Assembly: GCA_963699225.1 (NCBI GenBank)
Contig: OY969423.1
Location: 62,001 to 126,000, forward strand
Origin: VRUE01 sp963699225
Lineage (GTDB): Bacteria > Actinomycetota > Thermoleophilia > Solirubrobacterales > 70-9
Direction of reading: 5' to 3'
Length of the DNA stretch: 64,000 nt
This document shows, in pieces, positions 24,909 through 35,914 of the stretch; position 1 is the first letter of the stretch; every line of letters starts with the position of its first letter. The position numbers were made by a program, and so were the translations under genes. The notes under the pieces are model-generated. The model was not told where the DNA came from. It searched no databases and saw only the letters and a list, made by a program, of their open reading frames with translations.

Positions 24909-26486
24909 ATGCAGATCGACGGGACCACGCTGGAGCGACCGGCGCCGCCGCTGAACGAGCTGTTGGGGGCAGGGCTGCAGGCGCGGCCGGATGAGGTGGC
25001 GCTGGTCTCGGCCGAGCGCTCGCTGACCTGGCGCGAGCTCGACGCGGAGAGCGCCCGCCTGGCCGGCGGTTACCGCGGGCTGGGGCTGGAGGCGGGTGAC
25101 CGGCTGGCTTCGCTGATGCCAAACCGGATCGATCTCGTCGTCCACTACCTCGCCTGCTTCCGTGCCGGTTTGATCGCCACCCCGCTCAACTATCGCTACA
25201 CCTTCCGCGAGATCGACCATGCGCTCGAGGTCAGTGGGGCCAAGGCGCTGCTCGCTCACGTCGAGCGGGCCGAGGATGTAGCGGCGAGCCGGTTTGCGAG
25301 CAAGCTGGCGCTGGGGACGATCGCCTACAGCGACGATGGGGAGACCGGGGCGGAGGGCGGTTGGTCCCACGGCTTTGCGGCCTTGCTCGAGCACGAGCCG
25401 CTGTCTGACGAGCCGCCGCCCGAACCGAGCGAGCCGGCCGCGATCTTCTTCACCTCGGGCAGCACCGGCCCGGCCAAGGGAGTCACCCACACGCGCGAGT
25501 CGCTGCGCTGGATGATCGCCAGCGCCGCCGCTGCCTTCGAGCTCGACGAGGCTGACACCTTCCTGCCGGGCTCCTCGATGTCGCACGTCGGCTCCTTCCT
25601 TTGGGCGCTCAGCATGCTCTCGGTCGGCGGCCGCGTCGTCGTCGCCCGTACTACCGACAGCCATGAGCTGCTGCCACTGCTGCGCCAGCAACGCCCGAGC
25701 GTGATGGCGATGCTCCCGGCGGCGCTGCTTGGCCTGGTGCGCGACCACGACCTGCGCCCCGGGGACTTCTCCTGCCTGCGCATCTGCCGTGCCGGCTCGG
25801 ACAAGGTCTCGACCGAGCTGCTCAGCGAGTTCGCCGCCGCGGCGGGCTTCCCAATCGTCGAGGGCTACGGCATGACCGAGGTCGGCCTGGCGACGCTCAA
25901 CCCGCCCTCGGGTGAGATAAAGCAGGGCTCGATCGGCCCGCCGATCTGCGGCTACAGCGTCGCCCTGCGCGACGAGCACGGCGAGCCGATCAGCGGCGAG
26001 GCGGTCGGCCGGATCTGGATCCGCACCCACAGTCGCATGTCCGGCTACTGGCAGGCACCCGACGCGACCGCCGAGGTGGTGATCGACGAGTGGCTCGACT
26101 CCGGCGACCTCGCCCGCGCCGACGAGGACGGCTACCTCTGGTTCTTCGGCCGCAAGAAGCAGGTGATCGTCCACGACGGCTCCAACATCAGCCCGCTCGA
26201 GGTCGAGGCGGCGCTGGGCGAGCACCCGGCGATCGACCTGGCCGGCGTCGTCGGCATCCACGACACCGTCCACGGCGAGAACGTGCGCGCCTACGTCACC
26301 TTGCGCGAGGGCGCCGAGCGCCCTTCCAGCGCCGACTTGATCGTCTTCTGTCGCGAGCGCGTCGGCTACAAGGCGCCCGAGGAGATCATCTTCCTCGACG
26401 AGATGCCGCTCAACCCGACCGGCAAGATCGACCGCGTCGGCCTGAAGCGGATGGCCGAAGACCACCTGCACCCGCACGGCCTGTAA
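24909..26486 (+). CDS. AMP-forming acyl-CoA synthetase/ligase
   Basis: A 525-residue adenylating enzyme. P-loop motif FFTSGSTGPAKGVTHTRESL (residues about 180-200), A5 motif EGYGMTEVGLATLNPP, A7 SGDLARADEDGYLWFFGRKKQVIVHDG region, and A10 catalytic Lys in LNPTGKIDR near the C-terminus. It should activate a carboxylic acid, probably a fatty or aromatic acid, to its CoA thioester. ATG 24909 chosen; the frame extends upstream into the divergent transporter gene without homology. Confidence 0.9.
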   Translation: MQIDGTTLERPAPPLNELLGAGLQARPDEVALVSAERSLTWRELDAESARLAGGYRGLGLEAGDRLASLMPNRIDLVVHYLACFRAGLIATPLNYRYTFREIDHALEVSGAKALLAHVERAEDVAASRFASKLALGTIAYSDDGETGAEGGWSHGFAALLEHEPLSDEPPPEPSEPAAIFFTSGSTGPAKGVTHTRESLRWMIASAAAAFELDEADTFLPGSSMSHVGSFLWALSMLSVGGRVVVARTTDSHELLPLLRQQRPSVMAMLPAALLGLVRDHDLRPGDFSCLRICRAGSDKVSTELLSEFAAAAGFPIVEGYGMTEVGLATLNPPSGEIKQGSIGPPICGYSVALRDEHGEPISGEAVGRIWIRTHSRMSGYWQAPDATAEVVIDEWLDSGDLARADEDGYLWFFGRKKQVIVHDGSNISPLEVEAALGEHPAIDLAGVVGIHDTVHGENVRAYVTLREGAERPSSADLIVFCRERVGYKAPEEIIFLDEMPLNPTGKIDRVGLKRMAEDHLHPHGL

Positions 26487-26528
26487 GCACACCGGAAGCT
26501 CTGGCCGCCGCTCTGCTTCGATGTCGCT

Positions 26529-27968
26529 ATGGGCCAGAGCGACAAACTGGGCGAGTACGAGCGCAAGCGCGACTTCGGCTTGACGCCGGAGCCGAAGGCG
26601 AAGCGGAAGCGGGGAAAGACCGGAGCGCCGCGCTTCGTCGTGCACGAGCACAGCGCCCGCCGCCTGCACTGGGACCTGCGGCTTGAGCACGATGGGGTGG
26701 CGGCCTCCTGGGCGGTGCCTAACGGCATCCCGCTCGACCCGGCTGAGAACCGCAAGGCCGTGCACACCGAGGACCACCCGCTCGAGTACCTCGAGTTCGA
26801 GGGCGAGATCCCGGCCGGTGAGTACGGGGCGGGGACGATGCGGATCTGGGACCGCGGCACCTACGAGCTCGAGAAGTGGGAGGAGGGGAAAGTCGTCTTC
26901 AGCTTCTCGGGCGAGCGGCTGAGCGGGCGCTACGCGCTATTTCGCGCCGGCAAGAGCGAAAAGGACTGGATGATCCACCGCATCGACCCGTCCGCCGAGG
27001 CGCGCGATCCCTTCCCGGATTCAGTGGTGCCGATGCTGGCCAAGCTGGCGAAGCTCCCCGCCTCGGATGAGGGCTGGGCCGCCGAGGTGAAGTGGGACGG
27101 GGTGCGTGCAATCGCCTATTGCCGCCCCGGCCGACTGCATCTACAGAGCCGCAATCTCAGGGATGTCACCACCCAATACCCAGAGGTACGGCGGCTTTCG
27201 CGCCAGCTCGGCGCCGTCGATGCCGTCCTCGACGGCGAGCTGGTCGCCTTCGACGAGAACGGCCTGCCGAGCTTCGAGCGCCTGCAGCAGCGGATCCACC
27301 AGACCGACGAGAGCGTGGTGCGACGGCGGATGAAATCCCACCCCGTCACTTATGTGGTCTTCGACCTGCTCTACCTCGACGGTCACGATCTGACCGCCGA
27401 GCCCTACAGCCGCCGCCGCGAACTGCTCGAGAGCCTCGATCTCTCCGGGCCGAGTTGGCAGACGCCCGCGTATTCCTCCGGGCAGGCCGAAGAGCTATTG
27501 GCGGCTAGCGCCGAGCAGGGTTTGGAGGGGATCGTGCTCAAGCGCCTCGATAGCGCCTACGCACCCGGCAAGCGCGGTGGCTCTTGGCTCAAGGTGAAGA
27601 ACGTCGGCCGCCAGGAGTTTGTGATCGGTGGTTGGCTGCCGGGCGAGGGCCGGCGGCGCAACCGGCTCGGCGCGATCCTGCTCGGCTACTTCGACGATGG
27701 CGAGCTGCGCTACGCGGGCAAGGTCGGTACCGGCTTCTCCGATCGCGACCTCGATGACCTCGGCGAGCGTCTCGCGCCGCTGTCGCGCCAGACCAACCCC
27801 TTTGCCGCTCGCCGCGGCCCGCGCAAGGCGAACTTCGTCGAGCCACGGCTGGTCGCCGAGATCGAGTTCCGTGAGTTGACCGCCGACGGCATGGTCCGCC
27901 ACGGTTCCTTCAAGGGCCTGCGCGAGGACAAGCCCGCGGAGGAGGTCGGCATCGAGCGTCCGAGCTAG
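26529..27968 (+). CDS. ligD: LigD-type DNA ligase with 3'-phosphoesterase domain, no polymerase domain
   Basis: A 479-residue protein for non-homologous end joining. The N-terminal phosphoesterase domain (about 35-155) has canonical residues: HEHSARRLHWDLRLE with H, H, D and R in correct spacing, EDHPLEY with His and Tyr, and EIPAGEYGAGTM. The ATP-dependent ligase domain follows, with adenylation Lys in EVKWDGVRA, motif III LDGELVAFD, motif IV EGIVLKRLDSAYAPGKR and motif V WLKVKN. The primase-polymerase domain found in mycobacterial LigD is absent, so it may be on another gene. No Ku in the window. Confidence 0.93.
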   Translation: MGQSDKLGEYERKRDFGLTPEPKAKRKRGKTGAPRFVVHEHSARRLHWDLRLEHDGVAASWAVPNGIPLDPAENRKAVHTEDHPLEYLEFEGEIPAGEYGAGTMRIWDRGTYELEKWEEGKVVFSFSGERLSGRYALFRAGKSEKDWMIHRIDPSAEARDPFPDSVVPMLAKLAKLPASDEGWAAEVKWDGVRAIAYCRPGRLHLQSRNLRDVTTQYPEVRRLSRQLGAVDAVLDGELVAFDENGLPSFERLQQRIHQTDESVVRRRMKSHPVTYVVFDLLYLDGHDLTAEPYSRRRELLESLDLSGPSWQTPAYSSGQAEELLAASAEQGLEGIVLKRLDSAYAPGKRGGSWLKVKNVGRQEFVIGGWLPGEGRRRNRLGAILLGYFDDGELRYAGKVGTGFSDRDLDDLGERLAPLSRQTNPFAARRGPRKANFVEPRLVAEIEFRELTADGMVRHGSFKGLREDKPAEEVGIERPS

Positions 27969-27991
27969 GCCAGGCGCCGATAGCCGTGCGC

Positions 27992-28016
27992 TATCCTGTA
28001 GCAAGACTAACTACAG
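27992..28016 (+). promoter_or_regulatory. lon promoter with inverted repeat
   Basis: CTGTAG (27996-28001) and CTACAG (28011-28016) are perfect inverted repeats with a 9-base spacer. A -10-like TATCCT lies at 27992-27997, so the repeat would cover the transcription start of lon. It does not match HAIR or ClgR boxes I know. A repressor site is inferred. Confidence 0.4.
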
Positions 28017-28031
28017 AAATTGGACTTAGAT

Positions 28032-30312
<2,281 letters not shown>

Positions 30313-30332
<20 letters not shown>

Positions 30333-30651
30333 CTGCTCGCCCGTCCCCGCCGAGATGCGGGCGACGGCGACGCTGCTCGAGCGCCGCTGGACGCTGGCGA
30401 CGATCTACGCCTGCGCCAGCGGCGCCGCCCGCTTCAACGAGTTCCGCCAGTCCCTCCCCGGGGTCTCGCCGACGACCCTCTCTGACCGCCTCGAGCAGCT
30501 CGAGGCCGCCCGCATCGTCGAGCGCCACCTGGTCCCCGGCCGCCCGCCGCACACCGAGTACGTGCTGACCCGGCATGGGGAGCAGCTGGCCCGGGCCGTG
30601 GCAGGCCTGTTGGAGGAAGGGAGCGGGGCAGAGACGCGAGGCACCTCTTAG
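30313..30651 (+). CDS. HxlR-family transcriptional regulator
   Basis: A 112-residue winged-helix protein with the HxlR pattern: an N-terminal Cys-containing segment (residues 5-8), LLERRWTLATIYA, FNEFRQSLPGVSPTTLSDRLEQLE (split over residues 39-62) and a wing with PPHTEYVLTRHG. The start lies within lon, so expression is likely coupled. It stands just upstream of the encapsulin genes and may control them in response to oxidants or iron; that is inference from position. Confidence 0.75.
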
Positions 30652-30676
30652 ATCGCCGCCATGCCAATATGCAGGC

Positions 30677-31069
30677 GTGGGGTTCGACCAGTACCATGAG
30701 CCGGCCGAGGAGCTCTCCGCGGAGACGCGGACCTTTGCCCGGCTCTGCGCCTCGCTGACCGAGGAGGCCGAGGCGATCGGCTGGTACCAGCAGCGGCTCT
30801 CGGTTGAGCCCGACGAGGAGGCGCGGGCGATCATGCACGACGCCCAGGGCGAGGAGTTCAAGCACTTCTGCATGGACCTCGAGTTTCTCCTGAGGCGCAC
30901 GCCGCTCTGGCGCGAGATCGCCCAGGGGATCCTCTTTCAGGAGGGCGACATCGTCGAGCACGGCGAGGCCGCCGAGGAGGAGGCGACCGAGGGCGAGACC
31001 GAGCGTGGCGCGCCGCTCTCCGGTGGCGAGTCGCTCGGCATCGGCAGTCTGCGTGGGGCCGCTTCGTGA
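30677..31069 (+). CDS. Encapsulated ferritin-like cargo protein (EncFtn)
   Basis: A 130-residue ferroxidase subunit that oxidises Fe2+ inside an encapsulin shell. Metal-site residues correspond to those of Rhodospirillum EncFtn: E30, W36-Y37 in EAIGWYQQR, and E60 and H63 in GEEFKHF. After helices to about residue 95 there is an acidic linker and a C-terminal targeting peptide, SLGIGSLRG, of the LTVGSLR class. GTG 30677 is chosen because it gives the usual short N-terminus. The stop overlaps the shell gene by GTGA. Confidence 0.9.
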   Translation: MGFDQYHEPAEELSAETRTFARLCASLTEEAEAIGWYQQRLSVEPDEEARAIMHDAQGEEFKHFCMDLEFLLRRTPLWREIAQGILFQEGDIVEHGEAAEEEATEGETERGAPLSGGESLGIGSLRGAAS

Positions 31070-31866
31070 GCCACCTGCTGCGCGAGCACGCGCCGATTAC
31101 CGAGGCCGGCTGGGCGCTGCTCGACGCCGAGGCTCGTGAGCGGCTCGCGCCCGCACTCGCTGCTCGCAAGCTCGTCGACTTCGCCGGCCCACACGGCTGG
31201 CAGCACTCGGCCACCAACCTCGGCCGTACGCAGAAAGTCGCCAAAGCTCCCGCCAAAGGCGTCACCGCGGCGCAGCGCCGGGTTCTGCCGCTGGTCGAGT
31301 TGCGCGCTCCCTTCACGATCGCCCGCTCCGAGCTGGAAGCCGCCGACCGCGGCGCCGAGGACGCCGATCTCGGTCCGCTCGACGAGGCCGCCCACCAGAT
31401 CGCCGTGGCCGAGAACGCGGCCGTCTTCCACGGCTGGAAAGCGGCGGCGATCAGCGGCATCCTCGAGTCTTCCTCGCAGCAGTCGATCAAACTCGGCAAT
31501 GACTGCGAGCGCTATCCCCGGCATGTGGCGAAGGCGGTCGAGGCACTGCTCGCGGCCGGCGTCGGCGGCCCCTACGGGCTGGCGCTCGGCCCCGATCCCT
31601 ACACCGGCGTGCTCGAGACCGGCGAGCACGGCGGCTACCCGCTGCTCGAGCACCTGCGCGAGATCGTCGGCGGCCCGCTCGTCTGGTCGCCCGGCCTCAA
31701 AGGCGCGGCGGTGCTCAGCCTGCGCGGTGGCGACTTCCTCTTCGAGTCCGGCGAAGACCTCGCGATCGGCTACGCCGACCACGATGCCAACTCGGTCCAG
31801 CTCTACCTGCAGGAGAGCTTCAGCTTCCGCGTCGCCAGCCCCGAGGCCGCGGTAGCGCTTACTTAG
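31066..31866 (+). CDS. Encapsulin nanocompartment shell protein (family 1)
   Basis: A 266-residue HK97-fold shell protein. The N-terminal helix SHLLREHAPITEAGWALLDAEA binds cargo peptides in the family (here residues 2-23); later segments include FTIARSELEAADRG, SSSQQSIKLGNDCERYP, GPYGLALGPDPYTGVLE and the C-terminal FRVASPEAAVAL. It should assemble into an icosahedral shell loaded with the preceding EncFtn, storing iron. The gene is translationally coupled to the cargo gene. Confidence 0.93.
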   Translation: MSHLLREHAPITEAGWALLDAEARERLAPALAARKLVDFAGPHGWQHSATNLGRTQKVAKAPAKGVTAAQRRVLPLVELRAPFTIARSELEAADRGAEDADLGPLDEAAHQIAVAENAAVFHGWKAAAISGILESSSQQSIKLGNDCERYPRHVAKAVEALLAAGVGGPYGLALGPDPYTGVLETGEHGGYPLLEHLREIVGGPLVWSPGLKGAAVLSLRGGDFLFESGEDLAIGYADHDANSVQLYLQESFSFRVASPEAAVALT

Positions 31867-31893
31867 TTCGGGCTTCGCGCTACCTTCTTGGCG

Positions 31894-32208
31894 ATGATTG
31901 ATGAGGCCACCATCGTCGAGGCGGGTCGAAGGATCTCCGCGGCAGCGCCCGATGCACGAGTGATCCTTTTCGGCTCACACGCTCGTGACGAGGCAGTGCC
32001 CGGGAGCGATCTTGACTTTCTGGTGATCGAGCCTACGGTCGAGAACGCGGGCATGGAGTCCGTGCGACTGCGCCGCACGCTGCGTGGTCTGGGAGTACCG
32101 GCGGATGTAGTTGTCGTTGACGAAGATCTAGCGCGCCGCCGCTCGGTGGTTGCCGGCACGATGGTCGAGCGAGCGCTTCGTGAGGGCCGAGTCCTTGTCG
32201 ACGCCTGA
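31894..32208 (+). CDS. MNT-type nucleotidyltransferase
   Basis: A 104-residue minimal nucleotidyltransferase. The catalytic motif is VILFGSHARDEAVPGSDLDF (GS and DxD) around residues 28-47, with a later Asp in ADVVVVDEDLA. Such proteins are often the antitoxin of HEPN/MNT modules and AMPylate the HEPN toxin. Here only a 50-residue overlapping frame follows, much shorter than a HEPN domain. ATG 31894 preferred; TTG 31888 also possible. Confidence 0.82.
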   Translation: MIDEATIVEAGRRISAAAPDARVILFGSHARDEAVPGSDLDFLVIEPTVENAGMESVRLRRTLRGLGVPADVVVVDEDLARRRSVVAGTMVERALREGRVLVDA

Positions 32209-32332
32209 GCATCGCGAGGTCGCCAAGCTCCTCCGTTACGACGACGACCCAACCAGTTCTCTCGACCGAGACAGAGCCCTTGAGGCGTCAACTGCTGCAG
32301 TCGCTCTCGCCGAACGGCTTATCGATCGCTGA
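32180..32332 (+). CDS. Small ORF after nucleotidyltransferase, possible remnant partner
   Basis: A 50-residue frame (GTG 32180, or TTG 32195) overlapping the MNT gene. It contains TPEHREVAKLLRYDDDPTSS and ends ALAERLIDR. Position is that of a HEPN partner, but the length and lack of an R-x4-6-H motif argue against an intact toxin. It could be a truncated partner or a small independent protein. Confidence 0.35.
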   Translation: MRAESLSTPEHREVAKLLRYDDDPTSSLDRDRALEASTAAVALAERLIDR

Positions 32333-32335
32333 AGG

Positions 32336-33109
32336 CTAATCCGTGGGGCTGCAGGGCAGGACGTGGGTGATTCCCAGTGTGGTGCCGTCGGCGAACCCGA
32401 CTTCACCTTCGGTGTAGTAGTGCCCGGTCGGGCAGCTGGCGGTCAGGTAGCTCTGCTTCTTACCCTTGTAGGTGAAGCTGCGGCCGATCGTGAGCTTGAA
32501 CTTGGTGACCGAGCCGGCGCCGCCGGCGATCGACGGAATCTCGGCGACGACGTGGGTGCCGTAGTGACCCCGGTGAATCCTGGTGAGCTTGGCCGTGGCG
32601 ATAACCGCGGTCGGCGCCGGAACTGCGACGTAGGTGTGGATCAGGATCAGCGTGGTACCGCCGCGCACACCGCCGTTGAAGAGAATGATCGGGCCCGTCG
32701 CCGAGAATGGCTGCTGTTCGGGGAAGGCGACTTCCACTTCCCCCTTGCCGGAGCCGATGATGGCGTCTGCGCAGGCGTTCTTCGCGGCCGCGGTCGAGCG
32801 GGCGACGAGCTGGCTCTTCGCGCAAACGGGCAGGCCGCGGGCGTTTACCTGGATGGTCTTGTCGAAATCGAGGTTGACGCTTCTGACCGCGGGTGGGTGG
32901 CTTCCGTCCGTGGTTCCGATCTTGGCGTTGAGGTTTGCCGAGATCGGTGCCATCTCGTGCTTGGGCAGCTTGGTCGGAGAGATCCCGCCGTTGTCCCGGA
33001 GGAAGAGGGTGCCCACCCGGACCACCTCTGGCTTGGCGGGGGCGGCCGCCGCGACGAGCAGGGTCAGGCCCGCCGCGACGACCGTGATTCGAATCAGCTG
33101 CTTCCTCAT
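32336..33109 (-). CDS. Secreted hypothetical protein
   Basis: A 257-residue protein with a Sec signal peptide (MRKQLIRI then hydrophobic residues to about 23, APAKP). The mature protein is beta-rich with four Cys in two pairs (CAKSQLVARSTAAAKNAC; CPTGHYY...LPC). Similar signal-bearing proteins recur in this bacterial group, function unknown. The stop lies 3 bases from the convergent small ORF. The 114 bases upstream, to 33223, hold no clear gene. Confidence 0.65.
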   Translation of the reverse strand: MRKQLIRITVVAAGLTLLVAAAAPAKPEVVRVGTLFLRDNGGISPTKLPKHEMAPISANLNAKIGTTDGSHPPAVRSVNLDFDKTIQVNARGLPVCAKSQLVARSTAAAKNACADAIIGSGKGEVEVAFPEQQPFSATGPIILFNGGVRGGTTLILIHTYVAVPAPTAVIATAKLTRIHRGHYGTHVVAEIPSIAGGAGSVTKFKLTIGRSFTYKGKKQSYLTASCPTGHYYTEGEVGFADGTTLGITHVLPCSPTD

Positions 33110-33223
33110 GCTCGTATCCCCCCGCCTCCGTGAATGGAACCGAGCCGATCCTCGCCGTAGAGGTGCGGGTGTTGCCTCCCCAATGTGGGGGTTTACTCAC
33201 CCCGAATTCAGCAAACCGGGAAA

Positions 33224-34447
33224 TCAGGCATCGAGGCGCAGGGCGGTCTCCAGCTCGGTCGCGATGTCCTTGAGCGGGCGGCCGAAGAGCTCCTCGATCG
33301 CGCGAAGGCGATTGGTGACAGTGCGCCGATCGACGCCGAGCACGACGGCGGTCGAGGAGATGTTCCGCTCTGCGGCGAAGTAGGCGCGCAGGGTTTCCCG
33401 CGCCACCCTGCCGCCGTCCGGTGCTGTTTCGAGCGGCTCGAGGTAGAGCTGGTGCAGCGAGGTGGCGACGAGGTCGTCGCGCAGGATCGAGGTCAGCAGG
33501 ACGACGTCGGCGTAGTGCAGGACGGTCTCGCCGCGACGCTCTGCGATCGGTAGCGCCGCCTTGGCCTGGCGATGGCTGAGCCGCCACCCAGAGAGTCCCT
33601 CGCCAGGCTCGCCGACGGTCACGATCACCCGCTCCAGCGGGATCTCGCCGAGCGCCCGCAGGGCCTGTTGGGCCTCGAGCGGCCGCCTGCCACCGAGCCA
33701 GCAGGCCCAGATCGACTCCTCCTCGCGGCAGACCGCGAGCAGGCGCCGGTCGAGCTTGGCGGCGAGCAGGCGCATCGCCTCCGGTGCGCCCTCACCCTTG
33801 GCCATCAGGGCGAGGTGGCGCCCATCCAAGTCGTAACCGAGCTCAGAGTGGTCGACCTGCTCGCCGGCGAGCAGGCTCTTGACGCACTCCCGCCGTCGCT
33901 CGGCGCTGCTGCTCGGCCAGCTCTTGGCCTCGCGGACGTGCTCCTCGCTTACGGCTTCGAGCAGGCGGTCGAGCAGCGTGGCCTGGCGGCGCAGCAAGCG
34001 GCGCAGGACTGAGGTCGGGACCTCGGCCCGCTCCGCCTCTTCGACCAGGAAGTCGCCGAGCAGCGCGTTGCCGGAGACGTAGCGGCGCAGCACGGTGTCG
34101 AGCGGGACACCGGCCCGAGCGGCCAGGCGGGCCTCGGCAAGCAGGGCCGGTGGAATGCCGGGCGCTCGGCGCTCGCCGAGCTCGATCGCGACGAGGGCGT
34201 ACTCGATGGCGGTGGTCAAGGCGCTATTGAGGCTGTGCAGGTAGCTGGGGTCGGCGACCTCACGGGGGTCCGCGATCGCGTGAGCGCGGGTGGCAACGGC
34301 TGCTTCCAGCTCGACCAGGCGCCCGCGAAGTCGACCCGTGATCGCCGCCACGGCCCGCTCGATGGATGGCATTGAGGAAGGCGACCGGCGGCGCCCGGCC
34401 GACGAGCGCGAGCCGCCGGGAAGGGGATGCAGGCCGCGATTCGTCAC
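33224..34447 (-). CDS. CdaR/PucR-type transcriptional regulator
   Basis: A 407-residue regulator. The C-terminal 60 residues carry the PucR helix-turn-helix (LRAYFAAERNISSTAVVLG, VDRRTVTNRLRAIEELFG). A middle GGDEF-like domain and an N-terminal helical region (RYVSGNALLGDFLVEEAE) precede it. GTG 34447 overlaps the upstream stop as GTGA; ATG 34372 is an alternative. Regulators of this class respond to metabolites; the target here is unknown. Confidence 0.85.
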   Translation of the reverse strand: MTNRGLHPLPGGSRSSAGRRRSPSSMPSIERAVAAITGRLRGRLVELEAAVATRAHAIADPREVADPSYLHSLNSALTTAIEYALVAIELGERRAPGIPPALLAEARLAARAGVPLDTVLRRYVSGNALLGDFLVEEAERAEVPTSVLRRLLRRQATLLDRLLEAVSEEHVREAKSWPSSSAERRRECVKSLLAGEQVDHSELGYDLDGRHLALMAKGEGAPEAMRLLAAKLDRRLLAVCREEESIWACWLGGRRPLEAQQALRALGEIPLERVIVTVGEPGEGLSGWRLSHRQAKAALPIAERRGETVLHYADVVLLTSILRDDLVATSLHQLYLEPLETAPDGGRVARETLRAYFAAERNISSTAVVLGVDRRTVTNRLRAIEELFGRPLKDIATELETALRLDA

Positions 34448-34929
34448 TCACGCACCTTAGCCCGCTGCCACAGCCCGTAGAAGACAATCGCGACCAGCGG
34501 GGCGATGAAGTCGGCCCAGAGGGTGAGGCCGGTGTTGTCGGGGGCGTGGTTGTCATGGATCGTCGCCTGGTGCAGGTGTCCGTAGGCGTCGCCGAGGTAG
34601 GCGATCGAGACGGCGATCACCGCGGCGAGCAGGAAACCGTCGCGGAAGCGGCAGCAGAGGGCTCCGAGCACGCCGATCGCCAGGTCGGCGAAACCGACCT
34701 CGGTTTGGAAGCCGCCGTCGCCGTTGGTGAAGCCGATTTCATGGGCGGTCTTCGGGCCGTCGAAGAAGTGGAACATCGCGCCGAAGATCGCCGCGATCCC
34801 GACGGCCACGACCATCCACCAGACCAGGAAGATTTCCAGCGTGCGGGCGGCGCTGCGCGGTTGACTGTCGCGGTGATCGTGGATCGCCGCGCCGATCAGC
34901 GCGATCGCGGCGAAGACGAGAAACGGCAT
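34444..34929 (-). CDS. DUF6790-like membrane protein
   Basis: A 161-residue protein with about four helices and a conserved motif YLGDAYGHLHQATIHDNHAP rich in His, which could bind metal or heme. ATG 34929 follows a GGGAGG ribosome site; upstream extension is non-homologous. It overlaps the CdaR-type regulator gene by 4 bases. Function unknown. Confidence 0.7.
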   Translation of the reverse strand: MPFLVFAAIALIGAAIHDHRDSQPRSAARTLEIFLVWWMVVAVGIAAIFGAMFHFFDGPKTAHEIGFTNGDGGFQTEVGFADLAIGVLGALCCRFRDGFLLAAVIAVSIAYLGDAYGHLHQATIHDNHAPDNTGLTLWADFIAPLVAIVFYGLWQRAKVRE

Positions 34930-35000
34930 GACTTCCTCCCGGGCATTCGGTGGGGGCGCATTATGTGATTCCGCTCCGACGGGCCTGGGAGCATTGGACA

Positions 35001-35377
35001 ATGGTCGTAATCGAGACCGAAGGCCTGACGGCCACCGCCAGAGCGTCCCGATCGCGCTCGGCTGGGCAACCTCGCCGGCGACTTCGGCTACGGCAAGCAG
35101 GCCAGCGGGCGCGATGCCCTGCGGCTGCTCGCCCGTTTGCGGGAGATCGGTCACCGGCGCCGTCGCTGGGGTACTGATCTCGATGTACGTGATCGACGTG
35201 ATCGGCCGGCTCGACCACGGCCTCTCCGGCGTCCGCTACGTCTCGGTCTTCAAGTACTACGGCAACGCGATCGAAGACGGGATCGACCCGCTTGCCTTCG
35301 TGGGTGTCACCGTGGCAGCGGTCCTTCTGGCAGTGCTCGGCGCCTGGCTATTCGAGTGTCGCGACCTCGCTGGATAG
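35001..35377 (+). pseudogene. Remnant of an ABC-2 type exporter (ATPase and permease pieces)
   Basis: Three pieces in different frames look like parts of one exporter. From 35001 MVVIETEGLT resembles an ABC ATPase N-terminus. In another frame RLGNLAGDFGYGKQASGRDA followed by LRLLARLREIG (about 35057-35150) matches the segment after the Walker A region. From about 35147 a third frame gives SMYVIDVIGRLDHG to LLAVLGAWLFECRDLAG, like the end of an ABC-2 permease. Walker A, signature and most of the permease are missing, so this is a decayed locus with internal deletions. Its 3' end overlaps the ferric reductase-like gene. Confidence 0.6.
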
Positions 35378-35914
35378 ACCGCGGCTCTCGTCCAGGCGCG
35401 AGGTCCAGCGCAGCGCCAGCAGCACGGCGGCCGGGGCGACGAGGAGGCCGCCGAGGACCAGGAACCAGGGCTGGGCGGCGTCGCTGCCGGCCTTGATCGT
35501 GTGCACGACCGCCAGCAGCCAGAAGACCGCGGTGAGGCGGTGCAGGCGCTTCCAGCGGGCGGCGCCGATGCGGTTGCGGAAGTAATAGGAAAGGCCGAGC
35601 GCCGCCAGGCCGTAGCCGGCGATGATCCCGCTGCCGGTCCACAGCGGTCGGTAACTGCCGACGAAGGGGATCGCGATGCCGGTCAAGCCGGGGTGGAAGA
35701 ACTTGTCGCCGACCAGCGCCAGCCCGTGGACGGCGACCATCGCCAGGGTGGTAAGCGAGAGTGCCTCGTGCAGGGCGCGGAAATCGCGTTTGCTCTCGCT
35801 CTTTCGCTTCGAGCTCATCATCAGGCCGAGCGTGACGCTGGCGCTGGCGAGCAGCATCGCCGCGATGCCCGCGGCGCGACTGGTGATCCAGAAGAGGTGG
35901 GGGGCGACGTTCAC
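35348..35914 (-). CDS. Ferric reductase-like transmembrane cytochrome
   Basis: A 188-residue membrane protein with about six helices. Putative heme ligands are His in FRALHEALSL and AVHGLAL and, later, HRLTAVFWLLAVVHTI, giving paired His on two helices as in YedZ/MsrQ and ferric reductases. It would pass electrons across the membrane. The start overlaps the ApbE gene by 4 bases, making an operon with it. Confidence 0.82.
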   Translation of the reverse strand: MNVAPHLFWITSRAAGIAAMLLASASVTLGLMMSSKRKSESKRDFRALHEALSLTTLAMVAVHGLALVGDKFFHPGLTGIAIPFVGSYRPLWTGSGIIAGYGLAALGLSYYFRNRIGAARWKRLHRLTAVFWLLAVVHTIKAGSDAAQPWFLVLGGLLVAPAAVLLALRWTSRLDESRGLSSEVATLE

